Assembly: GCA_023230755.1 (NCBI GenBank)
Contig: JALNWS010000011.1
Location: 1-39,230 of the forward strand
Reading direction: 5' to 3'
Length of the DNA: 39,230 nucleotides
Source of the DNA: Azoarcus sp.
Lineage (GTDB): Bacteria; Pseudomonadota; Gammaproteobacteria; Burkholderiales; Rhodocyclaceae
Position 1 is the stretch's first letter; the number at the start of each line of letters is the position of its first letter. Below, in pieces: positions 24,938-34,275 of this stretch. The notes below the pieces were generated by a model. That model made no database searches. It saw only the letters and a program-made list of their open reading frames with translations, and was not told where the DNA came from. The translations under genes were made by a program, and so were the position numbers.

Positions 24938-25779
24938 TTCTTGCCTTTCGTTGCCTGGTTCCGGCCGACCGGCACGGCATCAATGGGAGTCAATGCAAAA
25001 CCGCCCGGATAGCGGAGATCCGCCACGGCGACCTGTAATCCGATGGAGTCCTGCACTTCGGGCCAGGCAGCGACAAAGCGCTTCAACCTGGCCTCAAGCG
25101 GCGCACGCTCCTGCTCGCGTCCGAGCACGATGAGCACGCCATTATCAAGTTTGAGCTGCCACGCCTCGCGCGCCGACAGCATCAGGCCCATGAGCGACGC
25201 GCCCATCGGCTTCAGCATGCCGGAGTAGGTCTGGTAGCGCGCCAGCAGTGTGGCGGCCGAGCCTTGCGGGCCCGAGAACGCAGGCATGCGCGCATCGCTC
25301 GACGCGGTGAAGACTTCGCCCTGACGGTTTACCAGACGCGTTTCACCGCTTTCAGTCGCAGTCCAGTACGCCACCGCCTGATGCTCCTCAAGGCGCAGCT
25401 CTATGCCGTCAGGCCAGCGCCTGCGCACTTCAGCACGCCGCACCCATGGCAGTTTTTCAAAGGCCGCGCGCACCGAATCGAGCTCTATGGTGAAGAAATT
25501 GCCCCGAATGGCGGTGCGTGCCACGTATTGCAACTGCGCCTCCGTCACCTGTCCCGGCGGGGTCAGCACCACGAGCTCCCGCAGCGGGAACAGCGGTCGC
25601 GACAGAAACCATGTCACCAGCGCCCAGCCCAGACCAATCGCTGCGAACAGCATCAGCAGGTCGGAGAGCAGATCCAGCAAAGCGGGACGATTCCACAAGC
25701 CACTGTCGTCGCGCGCGTTCGTCCGCCGCCCGGCCTTGCGGGCAGGTGCTGCAGCGGATCGCAGGCGCGCTTCAGCCAA
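24934..25779 (-). CDS. ftsQ: cell division protein FtsQ
   Basis: FtsQ is a bitopic divisome protein that binds FtsB and FtsL. The 281-aa protein has a basic cytoplasmic tail, one membrane helix (about 37-57, LLMLFAAIGLGWALVTWFL), a POTRA domain beginning PLRELVVLTPPGQVTEAQLQY, and the FtsQ beta domain. The start is TTG at 25779, with AAGGGAG 6 nt upstream inside the end of ddl. The first in-frame ATG upstream would put its start deep inside ddl with no binding site. The coding regions overlap ddl by 8 nt. Confidence 0.95.
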   Translation of the reverse strand: MAEARLRSAAAPARKAGRRTNARDDSGLWNRPALLDLLSDLLMLFAAIGLGWALVTWFLSRPLFPLRELVVLTPPGQVTEAQLQYVARTAIRGNFFTIELDSVRAAFEKLPWVRRAEVRRRWPDGIELRLEEHQAVAYWTATESGETRLVNRQGEVFTASSDARMPAFSGPQGSAATLLARYQTYSGMLKPMGASLMGLMLSAREAWQLKLDNGVLIVLGREQERAPLEARLKRFVAAWPEVQDSIGLQVAVADLRYPGGFALTPIDAVPVGRNQATKGKK

Positions 25780-26686
25780 GGCGGGCTCCCTTGAGCAACT
25801 CCAGGCACAGGGCCTCGAAGGACAGGCCTGCAACCCGGGCCGACATCGGCACCAGCGAATGGCTGGTCATTCCCGGCGACGTGTTCATTTCCAGCAGGTA
25901 GGGCGTGCCGTCCTCGGTCAGGATGAGGTCGGCACGACCCCAGCCGCGGCATCCGAGCACACGTGCGCTCTTCATCACCAGCGCCTGCAGCGCCTGCTCC
26001 TGGGCTTCGGGCAGACCGCAGGGACAGTCGTAACGGGTAACGTCGGTAAAATACTTGTTCTGATAGTCGTAGTTCCCGTCGGGCGCGACGATGCGCACCA
26101 GCGGCAGGACACGATGCTCAAGGAAGGGCGCGGTCAGTTCCTGGCCGGACACGAACTCCTCGGCAATCACCAGACTGTCGTAGCGTGCAGCCAGCACCCA
26201 GGCCGCCTCGAGCTGATCAGCGTCGACGACCTTGGTCGCGCCCATGCTCGACCCCTCGTGCGCCGGCTTGACGAAAATCGGCAGGCCCAGATCAGCAGCC
26301 ACTGCGGCCCAATCGGTATCCGCATCGAGAATGGCATAGCGCGGGGTGGGCAGACCGGCGGCCAGCCACACCATCTTGGTCCGCCACTTGTCCATCGAGA
26401 TCGCAGATGCCATGACACCGCTGCCGGTATAAGGAATGCCCATGAGCTCGAGCGCACCTTGCACCGTTCCGTCTTCACCCCCGCGTCCGTGCAGAGCGAT
26501 GAACACGCGCTCGAACCCTTCTTCCTTGAGGATGTGCAGATCGCGCTCGGCCGGGTCGAAGGCGTGTGCATCGACGCCAGCACCCTGCAGCGCCGCAAGC
26601 ACCGCAGTGCCCGACATCAGCGACACGTCGCGCTCTGCGGACGAACCGCCGAACAGTACCGCAACCTTTCCAAACTGCGCCTTCAC
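25772..26686 (-). CDS. ddlB: D-alanine--D-alanine ligase
   Basis: Ddl joins two D-alanines with ATP, giving the dipeptide that MurF adds to the peptidoglycan precursor. The 304-aa ATP-grasp enzyme shows VAVLFGGSSAERDVSL at the N-terminus, HGRGGEDGTVQG, FVKPAHEGSSMG and the metal-binding LEMNTSPGMTSHSL. Start is GTG 26686, overlapping the murC stop as GTGA, with GAGG 7 nt upstream. It is the DdlB type by position between murC and ftsQ. Confidence 0.97.
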   Translation of the reverse strand: MKAQFGKVAVLFGGSSAERDVSLMSGTAVLAALQGAGVDAHAFDPAERDLHILKEEGFERVFIALHGRGGEDGTVQGALELMGIPYTGSGVMASAISMDKWRTKMVWLAAGLPTPRYAILDADTDWAAVAADLGLPIFVKPAHEGSSMGATKVVDADQLEAAWVLAARYDSLVIAEEFVSGQELTAPFLEHRVLPLVRIVAPDGNYDYQNKYFTDVTRYDCPCGLPEAQEQALQALVMKSARVLGCRGWGRADLILTEDGTPYLLEMNTSPGMTSHSLVPMSARVAGLSFEALCLELLKGARLG

Positions 26687-28083
26687 GACTGATCCTCGCT
26701 GTTGCCGAGCGTGCCCGGTACCGCACCAATACTGCCCGCCCCCATCGTGATCACCACATCACCGTCCTGCGCCAGGTCGAGCATTGCCTGCGCCATGTCG
26801 GCAATCTCTTCGACAAACACCGGCTCCACTTTTCCGGCCACGCGCAGGGCACGGGCCAGACTGCGTGCATCTGCAGCCACGATCGGGGGTTCACCAGCGG
26901 CATAGACTTCACTCAGCAGCAAGGCGTCGACCGTCGACAGCACCTTGACGAAATCCTCGAAGCAGTCGCGCGTGCGGGTAAAGCGATGCGGCTGGAACGC
27001 CAGCACCAGACGCCGCCCGGGAAACGCCCCACGCGCGGCGGCGATGGTTGCTGCCATCTCGACCGGGTGGTGGCCATAGTCATCGATCAGGGTGAAGCTG
27101 CCTCCGCTCGCGAGTGCAACCTCGCCGTAGCGCTGAAAACGGCGTCCGACCCCGCGGAACTCGGAGAGCGCCTTGATGATGGACGCCTCCGGCACCTGCA
27201 CTTCGGTCGCCACCGCAATCGCCGCAAGCGCGTTGAGCACGTTGTGCATGCCCGGCAGATTGAGTTCGATCGGCAGGCGCGAGGTCGTCCCGTTGACCCG
27301 AACCGCATCGAACAGCATCCGTCCATTCTCTGCGCGGATGTTCTCGGCACGGATGTTGGCGGTTTCGGAGAACCCGTAGCGCACCACATGCTTGGACACC
27401 AGCGGAATGATCGAGCGCACGTGCGGATCATCCTCACACAGCACGGCCACGCCGTAGAAGGGCAGACGCTGGAGGAAATCCACAAAGGCCTGCTTGAGGC
27501 GGGCGAAGTCGTGACCGTAGGTATCCATGTGATCGGCGTCGATGTTGGTCACCACCGAGATCACCGGACTGAGCATCAGGAAGGAGGCGTCAGACTCATC
27601 GGCCTCTGCCACCAGAAAGTCACCCTTGCCCAAGCGGGCGTTGGCACCAGCAGCATTGAGGCGACCACCGATGACGAAGGTCGGATCCATCGCACCTTCG
27701 GCAAGAATGCTCGCCACCAGCGAGGTCGTCGTGGTCTTGCCGTGCGTGCCGGCAATGGCGATGCCGCTCTTGAGCCGCATCAGTTCCGCCAGCATCTGGG
27801 CACGCGGAACCACCGGAATGCGGCGCGCGCGCGCTGCAATCACTTCCGGATTGTCGTTCTTGACCGCCGTGGACACGACCACGGCATCGGCCCCTTCAAC
27901 ATTGCCTGCGTCGTGACCGAGCACAACACGTGCCCCTGCCGCCTTCAAACGTCGCGTCGCGGCGCTTTCGCTCAGGTCCGAACCGCTGATCCGGTACCCC
28001 AGGTTGAGCAGCACTTCGGCGATCCCGCTCATGCCCGAGCCGCCAATACCGACGAAATGGATATTCTTAACCTTGTGCTTCAT
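26683..28083 (-). CDS. murC: UDP-N-acetylmuramate--L-alanine ligase
   Basis: MurC adds L-Ala to UDP-MurNAc. The 466-aa Mur ligase has the N-terminal dinucleotide-like VGIGGSGMSGIAEVL, the P-loop GTHGKTTTT (112-120), and the C-terminal FQPHRFTRT. An odd point is a five-codon tandem duplication: NIRAE at 243-247 is repeated at 248-252, encoded by two 15-nt copies with two differences (27326-27340 and 27341-27355). The start overlaps the murG stop as ATGA. It lies between murG and ddl, the usual order. Confidence 0.97.
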   Translation of the reverse strand: MKHKVKNIHFVGIGGSGMSGIAEVLLNLGYRISGSDLSESAATRRLKAAGARVVLGHDAGNVEGADAVVVSTAVKNDNPEVIAARARRIPVVPRAQMLAELMRLKSGIAIAGTHGKTTTTSLVASILAEGAMDPTFVIGGRLNAAGANARLGKGDFLVAEADESDASFLMLSPVISVVTNIDADHMDTYGHDFARLKQAFVDFLQRLPFYGVAVLCEDDPHVRSIIPLVSKHVVRYGFSETANIRAENIRAENGRMLFDAVRVNGTTSRLPIELNLPGMHNVLNALAAIAVATEVQVPEASIIKALSEFRGVGRRFQRYGEVALASGGSFTLIDDYGHHPVEMAATIAAARGAFPGRRLVLAFQPHRFTRTRDCFEDFVKVLSTVDALLLSEVYAAGEPPIVAADARSLARALRVAGKVEPVFVEEIADMAQAMLDLAQDGDVVITMGAGSIGAVPGTLGNSEDQS

Positions 28084-29150
28084 TTCTTTTCTCCGCCTGC
28101 CAGTTCTTCGCAGATACGGACCACGGCCTCGGTCGCGCGCGGCTTGGCCAGCGCCCGGGCGTGTTCGGCCATCTGCAACAGGCGCGTTCGATCGAGACTG
28201 ACGAGAATGCCGGCCAGTCGTTCGGCATTGAGTTCCGGTTGCGGCAGCAGGTAGGCCGCGCCGTTTTCAGCGAGGAAGCCTGCATTGCCGGTCTGGTGAT
28301 CGTCGACCGCGTGCGGAAAGGGTACGAGCAGGCTCGCCGCGCCGACCGCAGCAAGCTCGGCGACGGTGAGCGCACCCGCGCGACAGACCACCAGATCGGC
28401 AGCCGCGTATTCTTCGGCCATGTCCTTGATGAAGGGCCGCAGGTCGCCCTCGACGCCAGCGCCGGCATAGGCTGCACGCAGCGCCTCAAGTTGTTTCTCG
28501 CCCGCCTGATGCACGACCACCGGGCGCACAGCAGCGGGAATTCGTGCAAGGGCCTGCGGCACAGTATTGTTGAGCACAGTCGCGCCCAGGCTGCCCCCGA
28601 CCACCAGCAAACGCAGCGGCCCCTCGCGTCCGGCAAAGCGCTCGGCCGGTGGCGTAACCGCGCTGATCTCGGCGCGCACGGGGTTCCCAACCCAGCCTGC
28701 CTTTCTGAGAGCATGCGGAAACCCGGACAGCACCCTGTCCGCCACCATCGCCAGCACCCGGTTCGCGAGCCCCGCGACCGAGTTCTGTTCATGCAGCACC
28801 AGTGGTCGCCCAAGCAACACCGCCATCATGCCGCCCGGAAAAGTGATGTAGCCCCCCATGCCGACCACGACATCGGGCCGGATGCGACGCAACTCGCGCA
28901 TCGCCTGCCAGAAACCGGACAGAAGATTGAACGGGAGCATCAGCTTGCGCATCAGACCTTTCCCGCGCAGGGCGCCAAACCGGACCCACGCCGTATCGTA
29001 GCCATAGGTCGGTACGATGCGGGCCTCCATCCCGTCAGGATTGCCCATCCACACGATGCGCCAGCCCTTCGCCTTCAGCGCCTCGGCCACCGCGATGCCC
29101 GGGAAGATATGACCGCCCGTGCCGCCAGCCATCATCAACAGGGTTTTCAT
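28080..29150 (-). CDS. murG: UDP-GlcNAc:lipid I N-acetylglucosaminyltransferase
   Basis: MurG adds GlcNAc to lipid I to give lipid II on the cytoplasmic face of the inner membrane. The 356-aa GT-B enzyme starts with the glycine loop MAGGTGGHIFPGIAVAE (GGTGGH at 9-14) and has the second loop GMGGYITFPGG, the HEQNSVAG motif, and the donor-binding region VVCRAGALTVAELAAVG. Start ATG 29150 has GGAGG 6 nt upstream and overlaps the ftsW stop as ATGA. The frame stays open upstream, but that extension is antisense-like to ftsW and not family sequence. Confidence 0.97.
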   Translation of the reverse strand: MKTLLMMAGGTGGHIFPGIAVAEALKAKGWRIVWMGNPDGMEARIVPTYGYDTAWVRFGALRGKGLMRKLMLPFNLLSGFWQAMRELRRIRPDVVVGMGGYITFPGGMMAVLLGRPLVLHEQNSVAGLANRVLAMVADRVLSGFPHALRKAGWVGNPVRAEISAVTPPAERFAGREGPLRLLVVGGSLGATVLNNTVPQALARIPAAVRPVVVHQAGEKQLEALRAAYAGAGVEGDLRPFIKDMAEEYAAADLVVCRAGALTVAELAAVGAASLLVPFPHAVDDHQTGNAGFLAENGAAYLLPQPELNAERLAGILVSLDRTRLLQMAEHARALAKPRATEAVVRICEELAGGEKK

Positions 29151-30379
29151 GAGCCGCCTCCCCGTTTCATTTGCCTGACCTCCCAGTCGACCCGAAGCAG
29201 AATGGCCAGCGCCAGGCAGTTGGCGACGATGCCCGAACCACCAAAGCTCATCAGTGGCAGGGTCAGTCCCTTGGTCGGCAGCAAGCCCGTGTTCACACCC
29301 ATGTTGATGAAGGACTGAACGCCCAGCCACAAGCCGATGCCTTGTGCCACCAGACCTGAGAAATAGCGTTCGAGCTTGATCGCCTCGCGACCGATGACGA
29401 AGGCACGCTGAATCAGCACCGCGAACATGCCGACGACCATGACAACGCCGACAAAGCCCAGCTCTTCGGCAATCACCGACAGCAGAAAGTCGGTATGTGC
29501 CTCGGGCAGATAGAAGAGTTTCTCGACGCTCCCGCCGAGGCCGACGCCGAACCACTCTCCACGGCCGAAGGCAATCAATGCATGTGACAACTGGTAGCCC
29601 TTGCCGAACGCGTCCTGCCAGGGGTCCATGAAACCGAAAATGCGCTCGCGGCGATAGGGCGAAGTCCAGATCAGCACGACGAATCCGATCAACGCGACGA
29701 CACCGAGCAGCGCGAAAACACGGATATTCACGCCACCGAGAAAGAGGACCCCGAACGCAATCGCGGTGATCACCACAAAGGCACCAAAGTCAGGCTCGCG
29801 CAGCAGCAGGAAACCGACGAACAGGATGACCATCATCATCGGCAGGAAGCCCCGCTTGAAGCTGCCCATGGCATCGAGCTTTCGTACCGTGTAGTCCGCG
29901 GCGTAAATCGCGGCGAACACCTTCATCAGTTCGGATGGCTGCAGGTTCACGGGCCCAAGCGACAACCAGCGTTGCGCGCCATTGACCTCGCGCCCGAGCC
30001 CCGGGATCAACACCACGATCAGCAACACCACGCCGCCCACGAACAGGGCGGGCGCAAGCCGCTGCCACTGTGTCATCGGAAGCTGGAACGCCACCAGTCC
30101 GACACCGATGCCGACCGCAAGGAAGACCGCGTGACGCAGCAGGAAGTAGTGTGATTGGTGACCGGTAAAGCGGCTCCCCTCGGCAATCGCGATCGAGGCC
30201 GAATACACCATGACCAGACCCAGCAACAGCAGGCCGACGGCGGACCAGATCAGTAGCAGATCGAGTTCCCGGGCCGGTGCAGACGGTCGCATCATGCGCG
30301 CAACCGTCCGCGCTCCGGCGCGGCTGGTGGGAGGCGTACGGGGTGCGAACAGTCCGGCGAGCGCAGCGGCGATCTTCAT
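29147..30379 (-). CDS. ftsW: septal peptidoglycan polymerase FtsW
   Basis: FtsW is the SEDS-family glycosyltransferase that polymerises lipid II at the septum together with FtsI. The 410-aa protein has a basic N-terminal tail of about 37 residues and about ten membrane helices. Family motifs are VNLQPSELMKVF, LREPDFGAFVV (the region of the catalytic Asp), AHTDFLLSVIAEELGFVG and TKGLTLPLMSFGGSGI. It overlaps murD upstream and murG downstream, both by ATGA. The position next to ftsI in the same operon matches their joint action. Confidence 0.97.
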   Translation of the reverse strand: MKIAAALAGLFAPRTPPTSRAGARTVARMMRPSAPARELDLLLIWSAVGLLLLGLVMVYSASIAIAEGSRFTGHQSHYFLLRHAVFLAVGIGVGLVAFQLPMTQWQRLAPALFVGGVVLLIVVLIPGLGREVNGAQRWLSLGPVNLQPSELMKVFAAIYAADYTVRKLDAMGSFKRGFLPMMMVILFVGFLLLREPDFGAFVVITAIAFGVLFLGGVNIRVFALLGVVALIGFVVLIWTSPYRRERIFGFMDPWQDAFGKGYQLSHALIAFGRGEWFGVGLGGSVEKLFYLPEAHTDFLLSVIAEELGFVGVVMVVGMFAVLIQRAFVIGREAIKLERYFSGLVAQGIGLWLGVQSFINMGVNTGLLPTKGLTLPLMSFGGSGIVANCLALAILLRVDWEVRQMKRGGGS

Positions 30380-31776
30380 CGGGCATCTACCCCCGGCAGC
30401 CGGCGCACGGCCGCGACGAAGACATCGGCGCGATGCGCGTAGTTGCGGAACATGTCGAGACTCGAGCAGGCCGGCGACAGCAGCACCGCATCGCCAGCTT
30501 GCGCCAAGTCCGCGGCACGCTCGACCGCGGCTTCGAGGCTGTCCGTATGCTCAAGCGGCACGCCGCACCCGGCGACACCCGCCTCGACGCGCGCTGCATC
30601 ACGTCCGATCAGCACCGCGGCACGAACATGGCGCGAAAACGGTTCGGCGAGCGGCGAAAAATCCTGCCCCTTGCCGTCGCCGCCTGCGATCAGCACGACC
30701 TTTCCTGCCAGCCCATCCAGCGCGGCAACCGTCGCACCGACATTCGTGCCCTTGGAATCATCGTAGAAACGCACGCCGTCTTCGCGTTCGGCAACCAGTT
30801 GAACCCGGTGCGGCAGCCCCCTGAACGCGCGCAGGGCGGGCAGCAGCGATTGCGGATCGAGCCCCAGCCCGGCTTCGCACAAGGCCAGGGCAGCCAACGC
30901 GTTGGCAGCGTTATGGCGGCCAGCGATCGGCAGCGACGCCTGCGGAAGCAGGCGCTCGTCGCCACGCACCAGCCAGCTCTCACCGGCCTGTTCGAGCAGG
31001 CCGTAATCACCGGCGACCTGGGGCGCTGCCGTCGAAAAACCGATCACCCGCCGGCCGGTGCGTGCCATTGCCAGCACGCGCCCGTCGTCGCGGTTGAGTA
31101 CCTGCACCCCCTTGCCATCGAAGATCTTCGCCTTGGTGCCGGCGTATGCGCCAAGATCGGCATAGCGGTCGAGGTGATCGTCAGTCACGTTCAGCACGGT
31201 CGCTGCATCGGGGTCGAGCCCATCCATCGACTCGATCTGGAAGGACGACAGCTCGAGCACCCAGCAAGCGGGCAGATCGTCACCGCGGTCGAGACGATCC
31301 ATCAGCACATCGAGCGCAGCCGGGCTGATATTGCCGGCAGCGACGGCATCCATGCCCGAAGCCGCGGCAAGCGCCGCGGTCAATGCGGTCGTGGTGGTCT
31401 TTCCGTTGGTCCCGGTAATGGCGATGATGCGCGTGCGCTCCCTCACCCCGAGGTCACGCAATGCGGCTGCAAGCAGGCTCATCTCACCGGTGACGGGAAG
31501 GCCGCGCCGACAGGCTTCTGCAATCACGCCCTTACGCGGATCGAGCCCGGGACTGATGGCAATCAAGTCGACGCCGTCGAGCACTTCGTTCCCGAAAGCG
31601 CCCGTGACAATCTCGGCCAGTGGCACGTCCTGCATCAGGGGGTCAAGCCCCGGCGGCCGTTCGCGGCTGTCTGCAACGCGCAGGCGCGCGCCCTGACGCC
31701 CGCACCAGCGCGCCATCGCAAGGCCGGATTCCCCCAGCCCGAGTACCAGAACGTGTTTACCTGCAAACGTACTCAT
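30376..31776 (-). CDS. murD: UDP-N-acetylmuramoylalanine--D-glutamate ligase
   Basis: MurD adds D-Glu to UDP-MurNAc-L-Ala. The 466-aa Mur ligase has N-terminal VLVLGLGESGLAMARWC, the P-loop ITGTNGKTTTTAL, the ELSSFQIES block, NVTDDHLDRY, and the C-terminal FYDDSKGTNVGATVAAL with LIAGGDGKGQDF. It overlaps mraY (ATGA upstream) and ftsW (ATGA downstream). The length is close to family norms with no gaps in the motifs. Confidence 0.97.
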   Translation of the reverse strand: MSTFAGKHVLVLGLGESGLAMARWCGRQGARLRVADSRERPPGLDPLMQDVPLAEIVTGAFGNEVLDGVDLIAISPGLDPRKGVIAEACRRGLPVTGEMSLLAAALRDLGVRERTRIIAITGTNGKTTTTALTAALAAASGMDAVAAGNISPAALDVLMDRLDRGDDLPACWVLELSSFQIESMDGLDPDAATVLNVTDDHLDRYADLGAYAGTKAKIFDGKGVQVLNRDDGRVLAMARTGRRVIGFSTAAPQVAGDYGLLEQAGESWLVRGDERLLPQASLPIAGRHNAANALAALALCEAGLGLDPQSLLPALRAFRGLPHRVQLVAEREDGVRFYDDSKGTNVGATVAALDGLAGKVVLIAGGDGKGQDFSPLAEPFSRHVRAAVLIGRDAARVEAGVAGCGVPLEHTDSLEAAVERAADLAQAGDAVLLSPACSSLDMFRNYAHRADVFVAAVRRLPGVDAR

Positions 31777-32861
31777 CTCAGTTTCAGTGTCGACAAACCA
31801 AACAGCACCAGCATGATGGTGATGATCCAGAAGCGGACCACCACTTGCGTTTCCTTCCAGCCACCGAGTTCATAGTGGTGGTGCAACGGCGCCATGCGGA
31901 ATATGCGCTTGCCACCACTGACCTTGAAGTACAGCACCTGCACCATCACCGACAGGGTTTCTGCAACGAACAGACCGCCCATGATGAAGAGCACGATTTC
32001 CTGGCGAACGATGACCGCGACCGTCCCGAGCGCAGCGCCGAGTGCCAGCGCGCCGACGTCACCCATGAACACTTCGGCCGGATAGGCGTTGAACCACAGG
32101 AAACCGAGACCCGCGCCGCAGATTGCGCCGCAGAACACGGCGAGTTCGCCCGCACCGGCCACATAGGGCACGCCGAGATACTTGGAGAAGCCGGCATGGC
32201 CCGCAACATAGGCAAAGATCGCCAATGCGCCGGCCACCATCACGGTCGGCATGATCGCCAGTCCGTCCAGCCCGTCAGTCAGGTTGACCGCGTGGCTGGT
32301 GCCATTGATGACGAAATAGGTCAGCGCGATGAAGCCGAAGATTCCCAGTGGGTAAGTCACGGCCTTGAAGAAGGGGACAATCAGTTCGGTTTCGGCCGGG
32401 GTGTTCGCGCTTACACCGAGAAAGATCGCAGCCGCCAGCGCGATCAGCGAGGTCCACAAGTATTTCCAGCGACTGGCAAGACCCTTGGGGTCGCGGTGTA
32501 CCACCTTGCGCCAGTCATCCACCCAGCCCACGGCGCCGAAGCCGAGCGTGACAAACAGGGTCACCCAGATGTAGCCATTGCTGAGATCCCCCCAAAGAAA
32601 CACGGTGACTGCGATCGACAACAGGATGAGCGCGCCGCCCATGGTTGGTGTGCCGGTCTTGGTCAGGTGCGACTTGGGCCCGTCATCGCGCACCGCCTGA
32701 CCGATTTTCTTTGCCGCCAGCCAGCGGATGACGCCCGGACCTGCCATCAGGGACAGCGTGAGCGCAGTAAGCGTTGCCAGCACCGTGCGCAGCGTGATGT
32801 AACCGAAGACATTGAAGCCGCGGATATCCTGACTGAGCCAAAGCGCGAGTTCGTGCAGCAT
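31773..32861 (-). CDS. mraY: phospho-N-acetylmuramoyl-pentapeptide transferase
   Basis: MraY moves phospho-MurNAc-pentapeptide to undecaprenyl phosphate, forming lipid I. The 362-aa protein has about ten membrane helices. Catalytic aspartate motifs are VGWVDDWRKV, VNLTDGLDGLAIMP and FMGDVGALALGAALG, and the histidine cluster APLHHHYELGGW lies near the C-terminus. Start MLHELALWL at 32861 is one base past the murF TAA. It has only a weak ribosome site, so translation likely depends on coupling. It overlaps murD by ATGA. Confidence 0.97.
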   Translation of the reverse strand: MLHELALWLSQDIRGFNVFGYITLRTVLATLTALTLSLMAGPGVIRWLAAKKIGQAVRDDGPKSHLTKTGTPTMGGALILLSIAVTVFLWGDLSNGYIWVTLFVTLGFGAVGWVDDWRKVVHRDPKGLASRWKYLWTSLIALAAAIFLGVSANTPAETELIVPFFKAVTYPLGIFGFIALTYFVINGTSHAVNLTDGLDGLAIMPTVMVAGALAIFAYVAGHAGFSKYLGVPYVAGAGELAVFCGAICGAGLGFLWFNAYPAEVFMGDVGALALGAALGTVAVIVRQEIVLFIMGGLFVAETLSVMVQVLYFKVSGGKRIFRMAPLHHHYELGGWKETQVVVRFWIITIMLVLFGLSTLKLR

Positions 32862-32862
32862 A

Positions 32863-34275
32863 TTAGGAACCTGTTTCCATGCGAGGGGCGGTATTGTGCA
32901 GTGCAGCGAGCGCATCCGCCACACGTTCCATGCGCATGAAGCGCGAACCCTTCACCAACACCACCGAATCCGCATCGAGTTGCCCCGCAAGTGCATCGAC
33001 CAAGGCATCGACGGTGCCAAAATGGGCGCCGCCTTCGCCGAAGTTGCGTGCAGCCACCGCGCTGACCTCGCCCAGCGCGTATAGCCCGTCAACACCTTTG
33101 CTCTTGGCGTATCCGCCGATCTCGTCATGCACCTGTGCGCTGGTCTCGCCGATCTCTCCCATGTCGCCCAGCACAAGAAACGTGCGTCCGGGCGTGAGCG
33201 CGAGAACGTCGATCCCTGCACGTACGGAGTCCGGATTTGCGTTGTAGCTGTCATCCAGAATGACCGAACCAAAGGGCCCGGCACGACGTTGCAGGCGCCC
33301 TTTGGTACCAGCAAATTCGCTCAGCCCCTCGACCACCGCATCCAGCGCAGCACCGGCCGCCAGGCAGGCCGCCGCCGCCGCAACTGCATTGCGTGCGTTG
33401 TGAAGTCCCGGTACCTGCAGTGCAATACCGACCCGCCCCTGCTGAGTGTCGAGTTCGAGCTGCGATCCGAGGCCGTGAAGAGTACACCGCCCGTGCACGT
33501 CCGCCGCGTCGTCGATACCGAATGTCACAATCCTGTGCCCGGCGTTGATTTCCCGCCAGTACCCGGCATGCGCGTCGTCGGCGTTGATGATCGCCACACC
33601 GTCCGATCTGAGGCCCTGGTAGATGGCGCCTTTCTCGCGCGCCACTTCGGTGAGCGAACCCATGCCCTGCAGGTGTGCTCGCTGTGCATTGTTCACCACC
33701 GCCACGGTCGGTCGCGCCAGGCCCGTAAGGTAGGCGATTTCGCCCGGATGGTTCATCCCCATCTCGATGATGGCCGCGCGATGGTGGTCACGCAGTTCAA
33801 GCAGGGTCAGGGGCAGACCGATGTCGTTGTTCAGATTTCCACGTGTCGCGAGCACGGCGTCAGCCCCGGCGCCGCCCAGCGCAGCGTCAGCGCGCATGAT
33901 GGCCGCACACATCTCTTTTACCGTGGTCTTGCCATTGCTGCCCGTCACGCCAATCAAGGGCAGATCAAATCCTGCGCGCCACGCGGCGGCAAGGGTGCCA
34001 AGGGCAAGCCGGGTGTCATCCACTACCACCAAGGGCAGGGGCGCGCCCGGATGCATTTCCGCCCAGCGTGAATCGACCAGCGCTGCGGCAGCCCCTGCGG
34101 CCGCGGCAACGTCGATGAAATCGTGCCCGTCGAAACGGTCACCACGCAGGGCGACGAAGAGCTGCCCGACCTGCAGTTTCCGGGTATCCGTTCCAACTGA
34201 TTCGAAGCGTGCAGCGCCGATGCCCCGGGCATCCCGGGTAGCGAGGGCGCGCACCGCATCCAGCAGTGTCATCAT
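32863..34275 (-). CDS. murF: UDP-N-acetylmuramoyl-tripeptide--D-alanyl-D-alanine ligase
   Basis: MurF adds D-Ala-D-Ala to the UDP-MurNAc-tripeptide. The 470-aa enzyme shows the P-loop GVTGSNGKTTVKEM, TRGNLNNDIGLPLTLL, EMGMNHPGEI, and LDDSYNANPDSVRAGI, the usual MurF set. Start is the first of two ATGs (34275), with GGGAG 6 nt upstream, overlapping the murE stop as ATGA. It ends one base before mraY, the only dcw junction between mraZ and ftsA that does not overlap. Confidence 0.97.
   Translation of the reverse strand: MMTLLDAVRALATRDARGIGAARFESVGTDTRKLQVGQLFVALRGDRFDGHDFIDVAAAAGAAAALVDSRWAEMHPGAPLPLVVVDDTRLALGTLAAAWRAGFDLPLIGVTGSNGKTTVKEMCAAIMRADAALGGAGADAVLATRGNLNNDIGLPLTLLELRDHHRAAIIEMGMNHPGEIAYLTGLARPTVAVVNNAQRAHLQGMGSLTEVAREKGAIYQGLRSDGVAIINADDAHAGYWREINAGHRIVTFGIDDAADVHGRCTLHGLGSQLELDTQQGRVGIALQVPGLHNARNAVAAAAACLAAGAALDAVVEGLSEFAGTKGRLQRRAGPFGSVILDDSYNANPDSVRAGIDVLALTPGRTFLVLGDMGEIGETSAQVHDEIGGYAKSKGVDGLYALGEVSAVAARNFGEGGAHFGTVDALVDALAGQLDADSVVLVKGSRFMRMERVADALAALHNTAPRMETGS

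Noticed and set aside
29151..29555. N-terminal extension of murG by about 135 residues
   Set aside because: The extension overlaps ftsW in another frame and is unlike any MurG. The ATG at 29150 has a strong ribosome site and the family N-terminus.
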